The position numbers and the translations under genes are program-made. Of a stretch of DNA of 64,000 nt, positions 33,655 through 44,344 are shown piece after piece (position 1 is the stretch's first letter; the number at the start of each line of letters is the position of its first letter). The notes under the pieces are model-generated. The model worked only from the letters and a program-made list of their open reading frames with translations. It was not told the origin of the DNA and ran no database searches. The stretch covers positions 62,001-126,000 of the forward strand of contig JAOTOL010001563.1 of NCBI GenBank assembly GCA_034440575.1, given 5' to 3'. The stretch is from Imbricaverruca yamaguchii (Eukaryota > Arthropoda > Thecostraca > Neoverrucidae).

Positions 33655-35080
33655 AGCGGTGTGGAGTTGTAGCGGCCCCGAGACTGGTGGTGGTCGTCCG
33701 GTGTGAAGTTGTGGTGACCCCAAGACTGGTGATGGTCGTCCGGTGTGGAGTTGTGGTGACACACTGGTGGTGGTCGTCTGGTGTGGAGTTGTAGCAGCCC
33801 CGAGACTGGTGGTGGTCGTCCGGTGTGGAGTTGTGGTGACCCCGAGACTGGTGGTGGTCGTCTGGTGTGGAGTTGTGGTGACCCCGAGACTGGTGGTGGT
33901 CGTCTGGTATGGAGTTGTGGTGACCCCGATACTGGTGGTGGTCGTCCGGTGTGGAGTTGTGGTGACCCCGAGACCGGTGGTGGTCGTCTGGTGTGGAGTT
34001 GTGGTGACCCCGAGACTGGTGGTGGTCGTCTGGTGTGGAGTTGTGGTGACCCCGAGACTGGTGGTGGTCGTCTGGTGTGGAGTTGTGGTGACCCCGAGAC
34101 TGGTGGTGGTCGTCTGGTGTGGAGTTGTGGTGACCCCGAGACTGGTGGTGGTCGTCTGGTGTGGAGTTGTGGTGACCCCGAGACTGGTGGTGGTCGTCTG
34201 GTGTGGAGTTGTGGTGACCCCGAGACTGGTGGTGGTCGTCTGGTGTGGAGTTGTGGTGACCCCGAGACTGGTGGTGGTCGTCTGGTGTGGAGTTGTGGTG
34301 ACCCCGAGACTGGTGGTGGTCGTCTGGTGTGGGTTGTGGTGACCCCAGGACTGGTGGTGGTCGTCCGGTGTGGAGTTGTGGTGACCCCGAACTGGTGTGG
34401 TCGTCCGGTGTGGAGCTGTGGTGACCCGAGACTGTGGTGTCGTCCGGTGTGGAGTTGTGGTGACCCCGAGACTGGTGGTGGTCGTCCGGTGTGGGTTGTG
34501 GTGACCCCGAGACTGGTGGTGGTCGTCCGGTGTGGAGTTGTGGTGACCCCGAGACTGGTGGTGGTCGTCCGGTGTGGAGTTGTGGTGACCCCGAGACTGG
34601 TGGTGGTCGTCCGGTGTGGAGTTGTGGTGACCCCGAGACTGGTGGTGGTCGTCCGGTGTGGAGTTGTGGTGACCCCGAGACTGGTGGTGGTCGTCCGGTG
34701 TGGAGTTGTGGTGACCCCGAGACTGGTGGTGGTCGTCCGGTGTGGAGTTGTGGTGACCCCGAGACTGGTGGTGGTCGTCCGGTGTGGAGTTGTGGTGACC
34801 CCGAGACTGGTGGTGGTCGTCCGGTGTGGAGTTGTGGTGACCCCGAGACTGGTGGTGGTCGTCCGGTGTGGAGTTGTGGTGACCCCGAGACTGGTGGTGG
34901 TCGTCCGGTGTGGAGTTGTGGTGACCCCGAGACTGGTGGTGGTCGTCTGGTGTGGAGTTGTGGTGACCCCGAGACTGGTGGTGGTCGTCCGGTGTGGAGT
35001 TGTGGTGACCCCGAGACTGGTGGTGGTCGTCCGGTGTGGAGTTGTGGTGACCCCGAGACTGGTGGTGGTCGTCCGGTGTG
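33655..35080. repeat. 42-bp minisatellite
   Basis: About 34 copies of gtggagttgtggtgaccccg + agactggtggtggtcgtcyg + gt. Units split into two types, ccggt and ctggt, that occur in blocks (ctggt mainly 33990-34330, ccggt mainly 34480-35080). A short degenerate stretch lies at 34340-34460. Confidence 0.95.
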
Positions 35081-35111
35081 CTCCGCCGATGGAGCGTGGC
35101 GACGGACTTTT

Positions 35112-36475
35112 TACGCTGCCAGGTGGTGTAGATAAGCACGCTGCCAGGTGGTGTAGATAAGCACGCTGCCAGGTGGTGTAGATAAGCACGCTGCCAGGTG
35201 GTGTAGATAAGCACGCTGCCAGGTGGTGTAGATAAGCACGCTGCCAGGTGGTGTAGATAAGCACGCTGCCAGGTGGTGTAGATAAGCACGCTGCCAGGTG
35301 GTGTAGATAAGCACGCTGCCAGGTGGTGTAGATAAGCACGCTGCCAGGTGGTGTAGATAAGCACGCTGCCAGTTGCAGGTGGTGTAGATAAGCACGCTGC
35401 CAGGTGGTGTGGATATTTACGCTGCCAGGTGGTGTAGATAAGCACGCTGCCAGGTGGTGTAGATAAGCACGCTGCCAGGTGGTGTAGATAAGCACGCTGC
35501 CAGGTGGTGTAGATAAGCACGCTGCCAGGTGGTGTAGATAAGCACGCTGCCAGGTGGTGTAGATAAGCACGCTGCCAGGTGGTGTAGATAAGCACGCTGC
35601 CAGGTGGTGTAGATAAGCTGCCAGGTGGTGTAGATAAGCACGCTGCCAGGTGGTGTAGATAAGCACGCTGCCAGGTGGTGTAGATAAGCACGCTGCCAGG
35701 TGGTGTAGATAAGCACGCTGCCAGGTGGTGTAGATAAGCACGCTGCCAGGTGGTGTAGATAAGCACGCTGCCAGGTGGTGTAGATAAGCACGCTGCCAGG
35801 TGGTGTAGATAAGCACGCTGCCAGGTGGTGTAGATAAGCACGCTGCCAGGTGGTGTAGATAAGCACGCTGCCAGGTGGTGTAGATAAGCACGCTGCCAGG
35901 TGGTGTAGATAAGCACGCTGCCAGGTGGTGTAGATAAGCACGCTGCCAGGTGGTGTAGATAAGCACGCTGCCAGGTGGTGTAGATAAGCACGCTGCCAGG
36001 TGGTGTAGATAAGCACGCTGCCAGGTGGTGTAGATAAGCACGCTGCCAGGTGGTGTAGATAAGCACGCTGCCAGGTGGTGTAGATAAGCACGCTGCCAGG
36101 TGGTGTAGATAAGCACGCTGCCAGGTGGTGTAGATAAGCACGCTGCCAGGTGGTGTAGATAAGCACGCTGCCAGGTGGTGTAGATAAGCACGCTGCCAGG
36201 TGGTGTAGATAAGCACGCTGCCAGGTGGTGTAGATAAGCACGCTGCCAGGTGGTGTAGATAAGCACGCTGCCAGGTGGTGTAGATAAGCACGCTGCCAGG
36301 TGGTGTAGATAAGCACGCTGCCAGGTGGTGTAGATAAGCACGCTGCCAGGTGGTGTAGATAAGCACGCTGCCAGGTGGTGTAGATAAGCACGCTGCCAGG
36401 TGGTGTAGATAAGCACGCTGCCAGGTGGTGTAGATAAGCACGCTGCCAGGTGGTGTAGATAAGCACGCTGCCAGA
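35112..36475. repeat. 25-bp minisatellite, about 54 copies
   Basis: gctgccaggtggtgtagata + agcac, with hardly any variation (one unit with ggatatttac near 35412, one short unit near 35613, one 5-bp insertion near 35372). The - strand has no stop in any frame, giving false ORFs repeating a tyrosine/threonine/tryptophan motif. Confidence 0.96.
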
Positions 36476-36483
36476 TAAGCGCA

Positions 36484-36541
36484 TGCTATTCCAGGATGGA
36501 TCGAATCAGAGCATTCTTTATTTTGAGCACGATAGTGGGGT
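36484..36541 (-). pseudogene. Reverse-transcriptase fragment, downstream half
   Basis: The - strand encodes GGDPTIVLKIKNALIRSILE then TAG. It matches the GxxPxxLLxLYxALVRSVLEYG segment of non-LTR retrotransposon reverse transcriptases (jockey/CR1/R1-type families). It sits between the 25-bp array and the 18-bp array and continues the fragment at 40053-40215 (see findings). Confidence 0.7.
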
Positions 36542-39500
36542 CGCCACCACAGTACAGCCCACCACCACAGTACAGCCCACCACCACAGTACAGCCCACCA
36601 CCACCACAGTACAGACCACCACCACAGTACAGACCACCACCACAGTACAGACCACCACCACCACAGTACAGACCACCACCACAGTACAGACCACCACCAC
36701 CACAGTACAGACCACCACCACAGTACAGACCACCACCACAGTACAGACCACCACCACCACAGTACAGACCACCACCACCACAGTACAGACCACCACCACA
36801 GTACAGACCACCACCACAGTACACACACCACCACCACCACAGTACAGCCCACCACCACACACACCACCACCACAGTACAGCCACCACCACCACAGTACAG
36901 ACCACCACCACACCACCACCACAGTACAGCCCACCACCACAGACCACCACCACCACAGTACCCACCACAGTACACCACCACCACAGTACAGACCACCACC
37001 ACAGTACAGCCCACCACCACAGTACAGACCACCACCACCACAGTACAGCACCACCACCACAGTACAGACCACCACCACAGTACAGACCACCACCACAGTA
37101 CAGACCACCACCACAGTACAGCCCACCACCACAGTACAGACCACCACCACAGTACAGACCACCACCACAGTACAGACCACCACCACCAACAGCCACCACC
37201 ACAGTACAGCCCACCACCACCATCACCACAGTACAGACCACCACCACAGTACAGACCACCACCACAGTACAGACCACCACCACAGTACAGACCACCACCA
37301 CAGTACAGACCACCACCACAGTACAGACCACCACCACAGTACAGCCACCACCACCACAGTACAGCCACCACACCAAAACCACCACCACAGTACAGCCCAC
37401 CACCACCACAGTACAGCCCACCACCACCACAGTACAGCCCACCACCACAGTACAGCCCACCACCACCACAGTACAGACCACCACCACAGTACAGACCACC
37501 ACCACAGTACAGACCACCACCACAGTACAGACCACCACCACAGTACAGACCACCACCACAGTACAGACCACCACCACAGTACAGACCACCACCACCACCA
37601 CAGTACAGACCACCACCACAGTACAGACCACCACCACAGTACAGACCACCACCACAGTACAGCACCACCACCACCACAGTACAGCCACCACCACCACACC
37701 ACCACCACAGTACAGCCACCACCACCACAGTACAGACCACCACCACCACAGTACAGCCCACCACCACAGTACAGACCACCACCACAGTACAGACCACCAC
37801 CACAGTACAGACCACCACCACAGTACAGACCACCACCACCACAGTACAGACCACCACCACAACAGCCACCACCACCACCACCACCACAGTACAGCCACCA
37901 CCACAGTACAGACCACCACCACAGTACAGACCACCACCACAGTACAGCCACCACCACCACCACCACAGTACAGACCACCACCACAGTACAGACCACCACC
38001 ACAGTACACCACCACCACCACAGCACACCACCACCACAGTACAGACCACCACCACAGGCAGACCACCACCACAGTACAGACCACCACCACAGTACAGACC
38101 ACCACCACAGTACAGACCACCACCACAGTACGACCACCACCACAGTACAGACCACCACCACAGTACAGACCACCACCACAGTACAGACCACCACCACAGT
38201 ACAGACCACCACCACCACAGTACAGCCCACCACCACAGTACAGACCACCACCACCACAGTACAGCCCACCACCACCACAGTACAGACCACCACCACAGTA
38301 CAGCCCACCACCACCACAGTACAGACCACCACCACAGTACAGACCACCACCACAGTACAGACCACCACCACCACAGTACAGACCACCACCACAGTACAGA
38401 CCACCACCACAGTACAGACCACCACCCACCACCACAGTACAGACCACCACCACAGTACAGACCACCACCATACAGACCACCACCACAGTACAGACCACCA
38501 CCACAGCACAGCCCACCACCACAGTACAGACCACCACCACAGTACAGACCACCACCACAGTACAGACCACCACCACAGTACAGACCACCACCACAGTACA
38601 GACCACCACCACCACCACAGTACAGACCACCACCACAGTACAGACCACCACCACAGTACAGACCACCACCACAGTACAGACCACCACCACAGTACAGACC
38701 ACCACCACAGTACAGACCACCACCACCCAGTACAGACCACCACCACAGTACAGACCACCACCCACAGTACAGACCACCACCACAGTACAGACCACCACCA
38801 CAGTACAGACCACCACCACAGTACAGACCACCACCACAGTACAGCCACCACCACAGCCACCACCACCAACCACCACCACAGTACAGACCACCACCACAGT
38901 ACAGACCACCACCACCACAGTACAGACCACCACCACAGTACAGACCACCACCACACAGTACAGACCACCACCACAGTACAGACCACCACCACAGTACAGA
39001 CCACCACCACAGTACAGACCACCACCACAGTACAGACCACCACCACAGTACAGACCACCACCACAGTACAGACCACCACCACAGTACAGCCCACCACCAC
39101 CACAGTACAGACCACCACCACAGTACAGACCACCACCACAGTACAGACCACCCGACCACCACCACAGTACAGACCACCACCACAGTACAGACCACCACCA
39201 CCACAGTACAACAGTACAGACCACCACCACAGTACAGACCACCACCACAGTACAGACCACCACCACAGTACAGACCACCACCACAGTACAGACCACCACC
39301 ACAGTACAGACCACCACCACAGTACAGCCCACCACCACAGTAGCAGACCACCACCACAGTACAGACCACCACCACAGTACAGACCACCACCACAGTACAG
39401 ACCACCACCACAGTACAGACCACCACCACAGTACAGACCACCACCACCACAGTACAGACCACCACCACAGTACAGACCACCACCACAGTACAGCCCACCA

Positions 39501-40040
39501 CCACCACAGTACAGCCCACCACCACAGCAGCCACCACCACAGTACAGACCACCACCACCACCACAGTACAGACCACCACCACAGTACAGACCACCACCAC
39601 CACAGTACAGACCACCACCACAGTACAGACCACCACCACAGTACAGACCACCACCACAGTACAGACCACCACCACAGTACAGACCACCACCACCACCACG
39701 CACCAGACCACCACCACAGTACAGACCACCACCACCACAGTACAGACCACCACCACATACAGACCACCACCACAGTACAGACCACCACCACAGTACAGAC
39801 CACCACCACCACCACAGTACAGACCACCACCACAGTACAGACCACCACCACCACAGTACAGACCACACAGACCACCACCACAGTAACAGACCACCACCAC
39901 AGTACAGACCACCACCACCACAGTACAGACCACCACCACAGTACAGACCACCACCACAGTACAGACCACCACCACCACAGTACAGACCACCACCACAGTA
40001 CAGACCACCACCACCACAGTACAGACCACCACCACATACA
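36542..40040. repeat. 18/21-bp minisatellite (cagtacagaccaccac-type), about 190 copies
   Basis: The unit is agtacagaccaccaccac (18 bp). Three-base expansions of cca give 21-bp units, and agtacagcccaccaccac variants also occur. Length changes are almost always multiples of CCA, so frames stay open on both strands. This gives false ORFs of about 1,200 codons rich in P/Q/Y, H/T/S or V/C/G/W. Confidence 0.97.
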
Positions 40041-40052
40041 GCCCACCATCAC

Positions 40053-40215
40053 ATGCCGGGCCGGAGATGCAGCGCAGTGCATTTAGTTGCTTAGCGCAAC
40101 GCTGTTCAAGATGTGCAACATTGAGTGTACAATACAGTTCTTTGTGAAGAACAATTCCCAGGTATTTGGCAGCCCTTTGGTGGATGTTAATTTGGTCACT
40201 TAAACCCCAGCTGTG
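40053..40215 (-). pseudogene. Reverse-transcriptase fragment, upstream half
   Basis: The - strand encodes DQINIHQRAAKYLGIVLHKE, then a 16-residue stretch and QRCAKQLNALRCISGPA. The motifs A.KYLGI.LD..L.....I.......C..RLN.LR.I.G are typical of the region after the catalytic core in non-LTR retrotransposon reverse transcriptases. It breaks off into the 18-bp minisatellite and resumes 3.5 kb away at 36541. No intact element surrounds it. Confidence 0.75.
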
Positions 40216-40579
40216 GTCCCGCGGAATGCGAGAACCCGACATCGATGGCGGCGACTTCACATGCAGTGTCACTGACGTCACTGGTCACCTCCGCCTCGAC
40301 GTTCTCGTTCTCGTTATGCTCGCCTGGTCAGCCAGTCGTGCTGCCCGCTGCGGCCACGCCGCTGCTGCCTCCGGTTCTCCTGCATCCCAAATACATGTTG
40401 TCTTTCCGTCTCCCCTTTCTTCCTATCGTTCTCCCGCTGTCCTCCTGCTAACTTCCTGCTGTCGAGCTGTCGTTTTCTCGCTACCTCCTGTAAGAAAGCT
40501 ACCTGTCCCGCTGCTGTTCTCTTGCCGTCTTCTTGTCGGTACCTGATCTCCTCCTATCGCCGGCTGCCGTTCTGCCGTT

Positions 40580-40795
40580 CCTATGCAGGTCTGTGGTCCC
40601 CCTGTAGCCCTGTGGTCCCCCTGTAGCCCTGCGGACCCTCTGTAGTTTTGCGGTCCCTCTGCAGTTTTGCGGTCCCTCTGTAGTCATGCGGTCCCTCTGC
40701 AGTTTTGCTGTCCCTCTGTAGTCATGCGGTCCCTCTGCAGTTTTGCGGTCCCTCTGTAGTTTTGCAGTCCCTCTGTAGTCATGCGGTCCGGCCAG
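40580..40795. repeat. About 19-bp minisatellite
   Basis: About 11 copies of tccctctgtagttttgcgg with variants (gcagtttt, gtagtcat, ccctgtagccctgtggtccc). Unit length is 18-20 bp. Confidence 0.88.
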
Positions 40796-41040
40796 TGCCC
40801 TCTTCTGTCCCCTCTGGTCCCCGTGTCCTCCTGCAGTCCGTTTGCCGGAGTTGCACGAGACATGAGCTGACTCAGCCGCTTGGACGTAATCAGTCGACGC
40901 AATACCACCTGTAGGAAGGCGGCCGCCGGCGCCGACACAGGTCATCGATTGCGGCGCCGGCGCAGGCGGCGCGCCTGCCGGCGGCTGCGTCGCCAGCGGC
41001 GGCGGCGGCAGCTGATCGATCCCGCCGCGCGCCGCCAGTC

Positions 41041-41380
41041 TATAAGAGCGTGGTGCGGCCAGACGCCACCATCAGCAGCAGTGGCCCACCAGTGGACATA
41101 GCAGTGGAGGGAGGTGTAGCCGGTCAGCTGGTCCACGGCTCATAGCAGCGGCGCACAGCAGCTGTCCACTCGCCGGTGGAGCGGGCCGAGCGTGCGGATC
41201 GCCTCGCGTGTGTCGCGTCGGTGAAGCAGTTGGAGACGGTGCGGTAGGTCGGCCGGCTGGTGAAGCAGTTGGAGACGGTGCGGTAGGTCGGCCGGCTGGT
41301 GAAGCAGTTGGAGACAGTGCGGTAGGTCGGTCAGCTGGTGAAGCGGCTGGACGCTGTCGGGAAAGGAAGGCGACTGCTGA
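41041..41380 (+). promoter_or_regulatory. Candidate TATA promoter and 5' UTR
   Basis: TATAAGAG at 41041 ends a very GC-rich block (40920-41040). About 31 bp downstream is an initiator-like atcagcag (41071), the spacing expected for a TATA-dependent start in animals. The presumed leader to 41380 includes a 39-bp tandem repeat (41221-41350, 3.3 copies, gtgaagcagttggagac...). The sequence pattern is suggestive only. Confidence 0.35.
41221..41350. repeat. 39-bp tandem repeat
   Basis: gtgaagcagttggagacggt + gcggtaggtcggccggctg at 41221, 41260 and 41299, plus a partial fourth copy. The copies are nearly identical. Confidence 0.92.
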
Positions 41381-41381
41381 G

Positions 41382-41489
41382 ATGGCGTCTCACGAAGCGC
41401 CGATTGCTGAACGGGAGGAGTTGGACCTGAATGGCGTCAAGCTGGAGGAGAGACCCATCACCGGCGGTAGAGCCGACCGCAGGGAGGAG
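41382..41489 (+). CDS. Candidate first coding exon, unknown gene
   Basis: From ATG at 41382 the frame runs 36 codons, starting MASHEAPIAEREELDLNGVK and ending GGRADRREE, to a splice donor GAG|gtaggg (phase 0). It is highly charged with no membrane segment. It follows the TATA candidate at 41041 on the same strand. I do not recognise the protein. Because the phase and strand match, it could be an alternative 5' exon of the glucose transporter at 62706, but 21 kb separate them and nothing proves a link. Confidence 0.25.
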
Positions 41490-41529
41490 GTAGGGCGAAC
41501 TGCGGTCACACTTCGTGCTGCTTCCATAT

Positions 41530-42216
41530 GAGACGGGCGGGACGGTTTGGTCCAGTTAAGCAGAACCCACCTGGACAGCTATGATGAAAACGATAGTTTG
41601 TGCGTTTCGCGACAGTTTGTAGCTTTGACGATGGTTATCCCATCGACAAGAAACAAAAAGTATGTCATGGTATATACCTTTGGCATGGCAGAAGAGCAAG
41701 GAAAGCATTACGGAAACATAATATCAATGTTTCTGATTTCTAATATTTAGTCCTTAGAGACTGGCCCTCAGTATTCCCCTCATCAATCACCAGCAAACAG
41801 GGACTTTTCAAATATCTGATGGGATTTTGTTCATCTATTCGGGGTCGCTCTCACCATCAGGACAGTCACAGTCAACTCCTCTCTGACTCTCAGAAATTCT
41901 CTTCATCCCTCATAGGAATACTTACCCTCTCCTGCTTCTAGGGGCTCATCACAGTTCTGAACAGCACTGTCACTGTGCTGTTTCATCTCGGGAGTTTTCA
42001 GCTCTGAGGTAGCCCCTCACTAGTTCCCTTCAGCTCTTGGGGTCCTGTCCATCCCTCAGGAGTCCGTTTAAACTCAAAGGGCATCTGAGCTCTCTCGCCC
42101 TCTCTCAGGGAAGGGCAGGGGGTCTCCTTCGCCCCCTTGGCTACGTCACTGCAACCAGCTAGCTGGACTGCGCAAGTTGTATACGCGGCCTCAAACAGGA
42201 ATGGCTCTTTGGATTG
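41530..42216. other. Intergenic sequence, no gene found
   Basis: Short ORFs without motifs. A (GT)n tract follows at 42217-42236. Confidence 0.45.
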
Positions 42217-42256
42217 TGTGTGTGTGTGTGTGTGTGTCGAGTTCACTTGAACTCGA
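42217..42256. repeat. (GT)n tract abutting a 20-bp inverted repeat
   Basis: Ten gt units followed at once by tcgagttc-actt-gaactcga, a perfect 8-bp inverted repeat with a 4-bp spacer. Confidence 0.85.
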
Positions 42257-42280
42257 CATTATTGAGGCTATCAGGTTACT

Positions 42281-42331
42281 GATAATGAGGTTATCAAGGT
42301 TGCTGGCAGCAACCTTGATAACCTCATTATC
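42281..42331. repeat. 51-bp palindrome (25-bp arms, 1-bp spacer)
   Basis: gataatgaggttatcaaggt + tgctg, one G, then the exact reverse complement. It is the second foldback within 80 bp, right after the GT tract. Confidence 0.92.
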
Positions 42332-42543
42332 TCAGTGTCTCGATGAATTCCTCGATGAAATATCTATTCAGTGAGTGGGGATGCCGGAGGAAAGGTATGT
42401 GCTCTGAACTAATCATACGCAATTTCCGTGCTTCAACTCACCATTGTGCTGAGTGGGTGAATATTTTTAATTCATGGATGGAATTTCCAACATGATTATT
42501 CCTGTCATGAACGAAGTTTTCATTATAAAACTAATTCAAGCTT

Positions 42544-43020
42544 TCAGATGTCAGCAATGTAGCCAGGGTTCCGGTGCAAATTCAGTGATGAGGCGGGAAT
42601 TTTCTTGAGCTGATCGGAGCTGGGTTGATGAAGATGCCAACTTAGGACCAATTCATTGACATCACCAGGGATTTGTCTCGACGGATTGATGAAGGCCCCG
42701 ATTCGGGGCGGCTTCCAGTGTGGTGTGTCTGGGATGATGACGTGCTTATCCACAGGTGTCATCACGGATACTTTATGGGTGTTGAGTTGCTGATTCAATG
42801 GTGCTATGATGAGATGGTGGTACAGCGTGGGGGGACGGCAGAACGTGGTGGATCCAGGGAAATCGCCAATGCTCATTTGGCATTTCGATGGCTTTTTACA
42901 GACAGGAGGGTCATACTTAGGGATCGTGTCCAGGGATTTGTTTCGAGGTAATGGTGGCGGTGCCGATTCAATGCCGTTCTCAAGATTTTGTGGCACAAAT
43001 GCTGAGATGCCGGTTAGCAA
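42544..43020 (-). CDS. Unrecognised 158-codon reading frame, doubtful
   Basis: A - strand frame with non-repetitive, proline- and histidine-containing sequence (starts MLTGISAFVPQNLENGIES, contains PVCKKPSKCQM). I see no known domain, no signal peptide and no splice or promoter context. It lies in otherwise empty sequence. It is longer than most chance frames in this base composition and could be a relic of a mobile-element protein. Confidence 0.15.
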   Translation of the reverse strand: MLTGISAFVPQNLENGIESAPPPLPRNKSLDTIPKYDPPVCKKPSKCQMSIGDFPGSTTFCRPPTLYHHLIIAPLNQQLNTHKVSVMTPVDKHVIIPDTPHWKPPRIGAFINPSRQIPGDVNELVLSWHLHQPSSDQLKKIPASSLNLHRNPGYIADI

Positions 43021-43024
43021 ACTT

Positions 43025-43866
43025 CATCATGGTTTCTGTTGATGGGTGATGGAGGTCCTTCCACACACTACACTACACTAATGCGAGGTGCTCAAGTGGA
43101 TAGTCGGCATAGTTTATTTTACTCCCAATAAATAGATCGATTGTTGAGTGGCAAAACCCATTGGAGGTCATACAGTATTCAAGCAGAATTACTTAGTCTG
43201 TATTTCTTGTCTATTTTACGTACCCAGCGCCACCTTGATGACATAGTCATCAGAAATAAGCAAATCAAATTTTAATTCTTACAATTACAACAACAAAGGC
43301 CTGCAAAGGTTCCATACACGGCGCCGTGTTCCATACACGGCGAAGCGGCAAGTCCTGTTGGCTGACACGACACGCTGAGTGACACGTCGCGCATCATCAC
43401 ACACAGTTTACCAGTGTCATTTGTGCAGCAGTATGCACGGTAGTTGAAGGCTGATGCTAACAGATTTTACTCTATCCAAATTCTCCGAACGGTGCAAATA
43501 TACGGAGACCAACCGGTCCGGTCCGGAATAGGTACTCGGTCGGTCAGCAGTGCTCAGGGTCAACGGTGACGACCCATTTCCCTGCGATGCGTGTTGTCAC
43601 GTGAGAGCCAAATTTGAGAAAATATCGATCCTCAAGAGCATATACATAGTGTTCGGCAGTAACACATGATAATTCATCGATTGGCCAATTGAATACACAG
43701 TACACGAAAATATATATATGCCTTGTTGTGGCTTTTGGTACGGCTAAGAATGCATGGTACATACCAAATTACATCTGTGAGGTGCGCGCCTCCGAACATC
43801 TCCCCTCAACCGAATGTTTGTTTTTTTTTGTAAGGGAAAAGAGTCATTAATTCCCACGAATATATG

Positions 43867-43903
<37 letters not shown>

Positions 43904-44330
43904 CGCCGTGAGGCCATTCTGAATTATTCGTGACAAAACGTACAATTCAAGCACAATGTAACTGCAGGCATTGAGGTGAAAATTAAGAGGAAATTAAAAG
44001 GAAAAATGCAAAGGAAGGAGAAGCATTCCTGCATTCCCGCAAATGTCACGGCGTCGTTTGGTGTTCTTGGTGCAGTGCCGCAGAACACATGCAGACCAGC
44101 TGGATGTCACCGGCCCGGCCCCGACGTGTGGCCCACCGCTGGATGTGTTACCGTTTACACGTCTGCATGCTCATGTTTACCTTCTCAACACTGGCCGCTG
44201 GGTTTGGCCGATCTCAAGTGGCAACAGCCCGCCTGCCACGGGAGACTATCAGTGGTGGTGTGGGCCAGTAGTTGGGCGCTGGCGATGGCCGGTGACCGTG
44301 TCCCGGCCAGTCTCCCAGCAGCATCATGGG
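43025..44330. other. Intergenic sequence with a (TA)n tract
   Basis: A (TA)n microsatellite lies at 43869-43902. No exon was recognised. ORFs around 43976-44430 run into the next array and have no motifs. Confidence 0.45.
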
Positions 44331-44344
44331 TCGCTCCAACACCA

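Noticed and set aside
35112..36475. CRISPR-like array of short regular repeats (also the 23-37 bp arrays)
   Set aside because: Units are joined head to tail with no variable spacers, no Cas genes are present, and the DNA is from an animal.
33538..40281. A 2,247-codon - strand ORF and the about 1,200-codon + strand proline/glutamine/tyrosine-, histidine- or threonine-rich ORFs, which look like structural proteins
   Set aside because: They arise from three minisatellites with stop-free units. Several frames on both strands are open over the same bases, and there is no start context, signal peptide or unique domain except the RT fragments.
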